Origin: Anaerolineales bacterium UBA6055
Lineage (GTDB): Bacteria; Chloroflexota; Anaerolineae; Aggregatilineales; Phototrophicaceae
Direction: 5' to 3'
DNA length: 64,000 nucleotides
NCBI GenBank assembly: GCA_002428985.1
Contig: DIYL01000053.1
Span: forward strand, 171,700-235,699
The translations under genes were made by a program, and so were the position numbers. Under the pieces are notes generated by a model. It was given only the letters and a program-made list of their open reading frames with translations. It searched no databases and had not been told where the DNA came from. This document shows, piece by piece, positions 58,806-64,000 of this stretch (the first letter of the stretch is position 1; every line of letters begins with the position of its first letter).

Positions 58806-59867
58806 ATTATCACCTTTCAAGAAATAACCGACCGCGACACTTGGAATAATATCCTACGTCAACTGCCCTATGCGCATATCCTGCAATCTTGGGAATGGGG
58901 AGATTTTAAGCAAGCAACCACAGGGTGGCAACCGCAACGCCTCGCTTTTTATCGAGATAATCAGGTAGTAGCGATGGCAAGTGTTGGTGTGCGCAAGGTA
59001 GGTCCATTGAAAGTGATATATATCAGTAAAGGTCCGGCGCTTGACTATCGTGATACAGATTTATTTGATGAAGTCATCATACAACTAGAGCAACGTGCCA
59101 AACAACAAAATGCGATCTGGCTAAAAATTGACCCCGATGTCATTTTTGCCACAGGTTTACCCGATAGTGAAGATGACACACCAAATTCGGTTGGTACAAG
59201 TATTCAATCTTCACTCGAATCACGCGGATGGTCATTTTCGGATTCTCAGGTGCAATTTCGTAATACGATTAGTGTCGATTTGACTCAATCCGAAGATGAC
59301 ATTCTAATGGCAATGAGTGGCAATACGCGCCGTAAAGTCCGCACCGCAACCAAGAAAGATGTAACAATCCGTTCAGCTACTCTCGATGACTTGCCAATTT
59401 TATACGATTTGTATCAAGTAACTGGCGAGCGCGATGATTTCCTCATCCGCCCTTTTGACTACTACAAACGTGCTTGGCAACGATTCATGGAAGCCGACCT
59501 TGCCCACGCCTTGATTGCTGAATATGAAGGAAAGCCAATTGCTCATGTGATTTTGTTTCACTTCGGGCAAAAATGCTGGTACTTTTATGGCGCATCCTCT
59601 AATGAGGAGCGTAATCGAATGCCAAACTATGCACTGCAATGGGAAGCGATGAAATGGGCAAAATCGCAGGGCTACGCAATTTATGATATGTGGGGCGCAC
59701 CCGATCATTTTAACGAGTCCGACAGTATGTGGGGCGTATATGAATTTAAGCGCGGTTTTCGTGGCACAGTCGTACGTCACATCGGCGCGTGGGATTACGC
59801 CCCTAGTCAACTTCTATATAAGGGTTATACCGAAGTTATGCCCCGAATTTTGAATCTGATGCGCTAG
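58806..59867 (+). CDS. FemAB/FemX-type aminoacyltransferase (paralogue 2), apparent ATT start
   Basis: The first ATG (58974) would cut off the N-terminal lobe. The frame upstream is open back to a stop at 58782-58784 and codes for (M)ITFQEITDRDTWNN, then LPYAHILQSWEWGDFKQ and WQPQRLAFYRDNQVV. These match the start of paralogue 1 (HLLQLSGWGDLKSQFGWEAQRV). No ATG, GTG or TTG exists there; ATT at 58806 or ATC at 58803, just after AAGGA (58793-58797), is the likely initiator. From ATT the protein has 353 residues, close to the 346 of paralogue 1. Later motifs: MSGNTRRKVRTATKK, WYFYGASSNEERNRMPNYALQWEAMKWAKSQGYAIYDMWGAPD, WGVYEFKRGF. Peptidoglycan bridge role inferred. Confidence 0.85.
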   Translation: MITFQEITDRDTWNNILRQLPYAHILQSWEWGDFKQATTGWQPQRLAFYRDNQVVAMASVGVRKVGPLKVIYISKGPALDYRDTDLFDEVIIQLEQRAKQQNAIWLKIDPDVIFATGLPDSEDDTPNSVGTSIQSSLESRGWSFSDSQVQFRNTISVDLTQSEDDILMAMSGNTRRKVRTATKKDVTIRSATLDDLPILYDLYQVTGERDDFLIRPFDYYKRAWQRFMEADLAHALIAEYEGKPIAHVILFHFGQKCWYFYGASSNEERNRMPNYALQWEAMKWAKSQGYAIYDMWGAPDHFNESDSMWGVYEFKRGFRGTVVRHIGAWDYAPSQLLYKGYTEVMPRILNLMR

Positions 59868-60915
59868 AAAACGCATCTTCAATTTCAGCATCAGCAGATA
59901 ATGTATACTGACCGGGTCGCTCCCCAACTAGATTGAAAGAGAATACAAAGGTACGTGATGCATTCGCTGGTAAGGGTGCTAAGCGGAATGTATAACTCAT
60001 TGTGATGTCGTTATTTTCTTCTGCAACCAACAATAAGCTACCATCCGCAGCAACACGAGTCGTGTCATCTGGCATATTGGGTAGATCAGATGTATCCCTT
60101 AGGTGGTCAACCATTGGCACAACATCAATTGTACGTCCCTCGGTTGTAACTTCTGTGGGAGCTAAACCATATGGAATATTGATTGTCAATAAAATTGGAG
60201 CTTCTGTATCCTGACTACCACGGTTACTGACTGTCGCTAGCATCGGAATGGTTTCGCCAATGCTATAGTTGCTTTTGTCTTCTATGAGGCTTAATTTGGC
60301 TCTGACATGTGCTCCTTGTGTTGAACATGCCATCAATACCATGCGGTCTGCCGAGATGCGATATTCATATACATGATCATTCAAGGTTAAAAATAGTCGA
60401 TACCCACGTACATGTTGGGGTTCATCATCACTCAAGAGTCCACACCCCAGTTCCTCAAAAGAGAACCAACGTTCCTCCCATGTCCATTCCACATCGTTTA
60501 GCGTATATGCTGAATCTAAGAGTGCATTCATCTCGTTGAGTGAATCTGTGATATATGGCGATACACCGTCTATAGTCGGATACAATTCATGACAACGTAT
60601 CAAAAACAATCCCTCTCCATCAACACGGTAATGATAGGTAGCAATCGGTGTCAGGAATTGAATGTCATACATCATCAACCCCTGTGGCATAGATGGATCA
60701 GGAATAGATTTACAATCGGTATGCAATTCATCATAGTATGCTAGTGTCCATGTCACCTCTAAGTCATCATCTTCAAATGATAATTCCGTTGGATGGTATC
60801 CATTCACACGATACAATGCGCGTTCAACTGCAAAAGGGATGTCATCGTCTTCCGCAAGAACAATTGGTAACGCCATACAGAACAAAATACAGAATAAAAA
60901 TAATCGCTTCATCAT
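59836..60915 (-). CDS. Secreted protein of unknown function
   Basis: 359 residues with an N-terminal signal peptide (MMKRLFLFCILFCMALPIVLA). The middle (25-195) is Tyr/Trp/Glu-rich with paired cysteines and no recognised family. The C-terminal 140 residues (about 205-350) look like an immunoglobulin-like CARDB/DUF11-type module (IGETIPMLATVSNRGSQDTEAPILLTINIPYGL, SRTFVFSFNLVGERPGQYTLSADAEI). It is convergent with the second femAB gene and overlaps its end by 32 bp. AAGGAG lies upstream of a double ATG. Exported, perhaps cell-surface; no function can be given. Confidence 0.7.
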   Translation of the reverse strand: MMKRLFLFCILFCMALPIVLAEDDDIPFAVERALYRVNGYHPTELSFEDDDLEVTWTLAYYDELHTDCKSIPDPSMPQGLMMYDIQFLTPIATYHYRVDGEGLFLIRCHELYPTIDGVSPYITDSLNEMNALLDSAYTLNDVEWTWEERWFSFEELGCGLLSDDEPQHVRGYRLFLTLNDHVYEYRISADRMVLMACSTQGAHVRAKLSLIEDKSNYSIGETIPMLATVSNRGSQDTEAPILLTINIPYGLAPTEVTTEGRTIDVVPMVDHLRDTSDLPNMPDDTTRVAADGSLLLVAEENNDITMSYTFRLAPLPANASRTFVFSFNLVGERPGQYTLSADAEIEDAFSSASDSKFGA

Positions 60916-61047
60916 CAGGTTTCTCCTTGTTGTATAATTACTATAGCCCGTGACTATCCTCGAAACCCAACGCGCAAACTATGCCTAACCTACGGCAATT
61001 CCACTCTAATCGTGTTAAACTTTTAGGGACACTATGGGAGAAACAAA

Positions 61048-61872
61048 ATGAACAAACAAGACCTGATTAAACAATTCCAGACTGAAGGCTATGTCATCGT
61101 TCCGTCACTGTTTTCACAGGATGAAGTCGAAACCATCAAAACACATTTTATGGAGCTCAATCAACAAGGACATGGTTTTGAAGGCGATAGAGCGTCAATA
61201 CTTGGTGATCACGATCCTCTCAAAGCATTTCCGCGCATTGTCCATCCGCATCGGGTTGATCAGTTATCATTAGATTGGTTACTCGATAATCGTCTGCGTG
61301 AGTGGACAACTAATCTACTCGATGGCACTGAACCGTATGCAGCACAAACAATGTTTTACTTCAAACCGCCCGGTGCACGCGGACAAGCCTTGCATCAAGA
61401 TCAAGCGCCACTGTCAGTCCGTCCCGGAACCTGTTTAGCAGCATGGATGGCAGTCGATGACTGCGACGAAGACAATGGATGTTTGCAACTCGTTCCTTAC
61501 ACGCAAGATTTACCTGAGCTGTGTACAATCGATGCAGATACAACCCAAAGTTTTACATCGCAACAGGTGCCTGTTCCTCAAGGATTATCACCACAGCCGG
61601 CACTGATGAAAGCCGGTGATGTTCTATTTTTCAACGGGCAGGTTATTCACGGTAGCTACCCCAATACAACACAAGACCGTTTCCGTCGGTCATTAATTGC
61701 ACATTATGTTGTCGGAGAAGCCGAAAAAGTTGCCGATTTCTATAATCCATTGCTGACATTTGATGGAGAAGAAGTTGTTCTTGAGGCAAGTGAAAAAGGT
61801 GGACCCTGCGGTATTTTTGTAGATGCAGATGGTAAGCAAGCGATCGAAATCGTCGAAAGTCAAACACATTAA
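61048..61872 (+). CDS. Phytanoyl-CoA dioxygenase (PhyH) family protein
   Basis: A 274-residue double-stranded beta-helix Fe(II)/2-oxoglutarate oxygenase. The metal facial triad is visible as HQD (ALHQDQAPLSVRPG, about 113-115) and the distal His in GQVIHGSYPNTTQDRFRRSLIAHYV, whose Arg binds 2-oxoglutarate. AAWMAVDDCDEDNGCLQLVP is typical of the family. It hydroxylates an unknown small molecule. Its stop overlaps the start of the following hydrolase by one base (TAATG), so the two probably act in one pathway. Confidence 0.88.
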   Translation: MNKQDLIKQFQTEGYVIVPSLFSQDEVETIKTHFMELNQQGHGFEGDRASILGDHDPLKAFPRIVHPHRVDQLSLDWLLDNRLREWTTNLLDGTEPYAAQTMFYFKPPGARGQALHQDQAPLSVRPGTCLAAWMAVDDCDEDNGCLQLVPYTQDLPELCTIDADTTQSFTSQQVPVPQGLSPQPALMKAGDVLFFNGQVIHGSYPNTTQDRFRRSLIAHYVVGEAEKVADFYNPLLTFDGEEVVLEASEKGGPCGIFVDADGKQAIEIVESQTH

Positions 61873-62729
61873 TGACGGTAGAGTTAATACACCAGTATAT
61901 TGAAACCAACGGCATAACCTTACATGTGGTCACAGCAGGGAATCCGTCGGATGAGCCTGTCATGTTATTGCATGGTTTCCCTGAATGTTGGTATTGCTGG
62001 CATCATCAAATCGACTATCTCGCACAAAATGGATATTACGTCATCGTACCCGACCAACGCGGATACAACCTCAGTGATAAGCCCATTGGCGTTAAAAATT
62101 ATCACATTGATTTGCTTGCAAAAGACATCACAGGTTTAATCGAAGCGATGGGTTTCGATAGCATGTACGTTGCCGGACACGATTGGGGCGGCGTTGTTGC
62201 TTGGTGGATTGCCACCCACTATCCACAATACTACAAAAAGTTGATGATTCTGAACGCACCACATCCCAATAATTTGACCGACCTACGCGAATTCAGTCTG
62301 AGCCAGATAATGAAAAGCTGGTATATCTTTTTCTTCCAGATTCCAAGGTTACCCGAGTGGTCAATTCGGCGTAACAATTCTTTTCGTGAATTTATGGTCG
62401 GCAATCGTCCCGATGCCATCACCGAAGCAGATTATAAAATCTTTGAGGAAGCATGGTCTCAAGACGGCATCTATACTAGCACCATCAATTGGTATCGCGC
62501 GGCATTGCGCTATCTATTCCCCGGAAAACTCCCACCTGACGAATCGATTACAATGCCTGTCCGTATTATCTGGGGTGAACAAGATGCGTTTCTTGGTAAA
62601 CCACTTGCTGAACGCGCTACACGCCTCTGCAAAACCGCCGACATTTATTATGTACCGGAAGCATCACATTGGATCACCCACGATACACCTGACATCGTCA
62701 ATCAGCATCTATCCGAATTTTTTAAATAG
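61872..62729 (+). CDS. Alpha/beta hydrolase, epoxide hydrolase / haloalkane dehalogenase-like
   Basis: 285 residues. The oxyanion motif is LLHGFPECWYCWHHQI, the nucleophile elbow VAGHDWGGVVAWWIA (Asp nucleophile, as in epoxide hydrolases and dehalogenases), the cap domain lies at about 130-215, and the catalytic His is in EASHWITHDTP. A Tyr-rich cap fits epoxide hydrolases better than dehalogenases. Coupled to the PhyH oxygenase by overlapping stop and start, suggesting oxygenation followed by hydrolytic opening. The substrate is unknown. A hairpin terminator follows. Confidence 0.88.
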   Translation: MTVELIHQYIETNGITLHVVTAGNPSDEPVMLLHGFPECWYCWHHQIDYLAQNGYYVIVPDQRGYNLSDKPIGVKNYHIDLLAKDITGLIEAMGFDSMYVAGHDWGGVVAWWIATHYPQYYKKLMILNAPHPNNLTDLREFSLSQIMKSWYIFFFQIPRLPEWSIRRNNSFREFMVGNRPDAITEADYKIFEEAWSQDGIYTSTINWYRAALRYLFPGKLPPDESITMPVRIIWGEQDAFLGKPLAERATRLCKTADIYYVPEASHWITHDTPDIVNQHLSEFFK

Positions 62730-62740
62730 AGTGAGGAGTA

Positions 62741-62766
62741 GGGGCATAGTGACATGCCCCATTGTT
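62741..62766. terminator. Hairpin between the hydrolase and zinc-ribbon genes
   Basis: GGGGCAT (62741-62747) and ATGCCCC (62754-62760) pair around a 6-nt loop, preceded by GTA. The T-run is weak (ATTGTTGCTT), so it may be a poor bidirectional terminator or another dispersed hairpin. Confidence 0.5.
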
Positions 62767-62768
62767 GC

Positions 62769-63845
62769 TTAATTTTGTCGTTCGAGGGTATTACATAGAC
62801 CTGCATCTGCATCAATTCGCCGGACTTCAATTGTCCAGACGGACTCAATTGGAACCTCTGCCCAAACCTCTTGCGAGAAGCCACAGGTATAGGTGCGGTT
62901 TTCATTACCTTTAAAATTCACATTGTAGTTACCAGAGTAATCTGCCCGTTGACAGCCTAATCGTTTCTGCCCCTCACAATTGAGCGAGACATCTTCATAG
63001 TAGGGTTCTGGAATCAGTCCCTCTCCCGAAGTCTGTCGATTAAACGCATCTTCCCAACGGTTACCACGCCAACGACACCAATCATCATAAACAGGTTCTT
63101 CACGGTATCTAGTTGTGCATTCTTGGCGTTCACTAAATGTACCATCACCGTTGTCCTGTCGCACCGTTCGACACGTTTCACCATCAGGGATACGGTTGGT
63201 ACTACGTTGTCTTTGCGTACATGAGCCCAAATCAATCGACATATTATCGCCAGCCGGACGAGAATCTCGCCAATTCATCGTAGTGAATTCACTATATTCC
63301 TCGACTGAAACAGTTCGATCCCATGAATGACTATCAGCATAAACGGTCGCTGATTCAGTCATATTCAAGACTGCAAACGCACCAACCAATAAGGCAATAA
63401 CTACACCTATAATCGCAAAAACTTTTAAATTATTACCACTTTTTTCATCATTTTTGGTCTTGGGTTTAACGCCGATCTCTTCCATTTGAGCGTCAAATTG
63501 CTCTTGGACTAGATCACGCGAGCCACTGGATTCAAAGCTACCACCCGCCTCTTTAGTCTGTTCATCCAGTCTGATGGCCTTTGCGCCTTCAGTTAAAGGG
63601 GAACCACATTGCTGGCAGAATTCGTTTGCCGCGCCATTGAGTTGATTACATGCCGGGCAAGTGACGTCCACGCCAACAAACTTGTGATCTTCGACAGCTA
63701 CTTTTTCTTCATCTGATGGATAGTAGCGTGAATCAGGATTTTGCGGGGCGCCACAATTTGGACAAAATCGGTGTGTCACACCTAAATTCTTGGTTGTGCC
63801 ACAGAACTGACAGTCCCATAACATTTCATATGTTTTATTGCTCAT
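62769..63845 (-). CDS. Zinc-ribbon single-pass membrane protein
   Basis: 358 residues. Two zinc ribbons begin the protein: CQFCGTTKNLGVTHRFCPNCGAP (about 12-34) and CPACNQLNGAANEFCQQCGSP (about 63-83). A charged linker (90-145) leads to one membrane helix (about 146-167, VFAIIGVVIALLVGAFAVLNM). The C-terminal 190 residues face the other side and are rich in Arg, Asp, Trp and Cys (eight or more cysteines: CTQRQRS, CRTVRQD, CTTRYRE, CRWRGN). Similar zinc-ribbon plus membrane-helix proteins are common and uncharacterised. Function unknown. The start at 63845 is the first ATG. Confidence 0.75.
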   Translation of the reverse strand: MSNKTYEMLWDCQFCGTTKNLGVTHRFCPNCGAPQNPDSRYYPSDEEKVAVEDHKFVGVDVTCPACNQLNGAANEFCQQCGSPLTEGAKAIRLDEQTKEAGGSFESSGSRDLVQEQFDAQMEEIGVKPKTKNDEKSGNNLKVFAIIGVVIALLVGAFAVLNMTESATVYADSHSWDRTVSVEEYSEFTTMNWRDSRPAGDNMSIDLGSCTQRQRSTNRIPDGETCRTVRQDNGDGTFSERQECTTRYREEPVYDDWCRWRGNRWEDAFNRQTSGEGLIPEPYYEDVSLNCEGQKRLGCQRADYSGNYNVNFKGNENRTYTCGFSQEVWAEVPIESVWTIEVRRIDADAGLCNTLERQN

Positions 63846-63933
63846 GATTTATCAGCCTCAGCTTCTATATCTCCTACACCTGTATCTTAAGATGATTAAG
63901 TGCATTGTGCCAACGCCAACCATAAAAATGCTA

Positions 63934-64000
63934 TCAAAATTGCATCGCTTGTACACCAACGAAGTATGCACCAATACTCTCTCCGGTCACACCCAAGATA
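63934..64000 (-). CDS. Possible 3' end of a gene entering from the right edge
   Basis: The last 22 codons of a minus-strand frame are open to the window edge and end at 63934. The translation (ILGVTGESIGAYFVGVQAMQF) resembles the end of a small membrane protein. Too short to identify. The 88 bp between it and the zinc-ribbon gene hold nothing recognisable. Confidence 0.3.
   Translation of the reverse strand, partial: ILGVTGESIGAYFVGVQAMQF

Overview
The window looks like chromosome of a moderately AT-rich member of the Chloroflexota (Anaerolineae-like). This is inferred from gene content: a multi-GAF membrane histidine kinase, paired S1 proteins, a nuo membrane-arm cluster with two nuoM genes, an F0-only atp cluster, FemAB transferases, secreted P/T-linker proteins, and no LPS genes. 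No rRNA, tRNA, CRISPR array or intact transposon was seen. Nearly all DNA is coding. Many transcription units have readable sigma70-type promoters (17-18 bp spacers) and intrinsic terminators.

Layout. 1-1.3 kb: meaB (cut by the window edge) and a B12-binding mutase subunit. 1.5-6.7 kb: a 1404-residue orphan histidine kinase, a small unknown gene and thioredoxin. 6.8-13 kb: hrcA-grpE-dnaK-dnaJ followed by prmA. 13-17.4 kb: a Mut7-C protein, then an overlapping leftward operon (methyltransferase, two roadblock-like proteins, and a pyroglutamyl-peptidase fused to a third roadblock-like domain), with ubiE divergent from it. 17.5-27 kb: translation and RNA genes (infA, rpsU, two S1 proteins, pnp, rpsO) with several structured leaders, interrupted by a four-gene operon of methyltransferase-like proteins and a phosphoribosyltransferase. 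27-31.4 kb: a TIR-FGE fusion whose C-terminus looks like a diversity-generating-retroelement target, facing a tandem NYN protein. 31.8-39.9 kb: proS, a polysaccharide operon with an embedded MazG, and murE.

40-53 kb: bioenergetics, all leftward: nuoA-H-J-K-L-M-M-N, then atpZ-atpB-atpE-atpF. The peripheral-arm nuo genes and the F1 genes alpha, beta, gamma and epsilon are absent from the window. Several subunits are unusual. AtpB carries a roughly 180-residue insertion with a LysM-like domain. AtpF has a signal-peptide-like N-terminus and ends in the C-terminal part of the delta subunit. NuoL has a loop of 20 histidines. One of the two NuoM paralogues has lost the TM7 lysine.

53-64 kb: two FemAB genes (one apparently starting at ATT), a macro-domain gene with a small partner, secreted and membrane proteins of unknown role, a PhyH dioxygenase with an alpha/beta hydrolase, and a zinc-ribbon membrane protein. 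The strongest leads are the LysM-bearing ATP synthase subunit a, the roadblock operon with a peptidase fusion, the candidate hypervariable TIR-FGE protein, and the leader of the second S1 gene, where a near-consensus promoter is followed by an intrinsic terminator just before the start codon.
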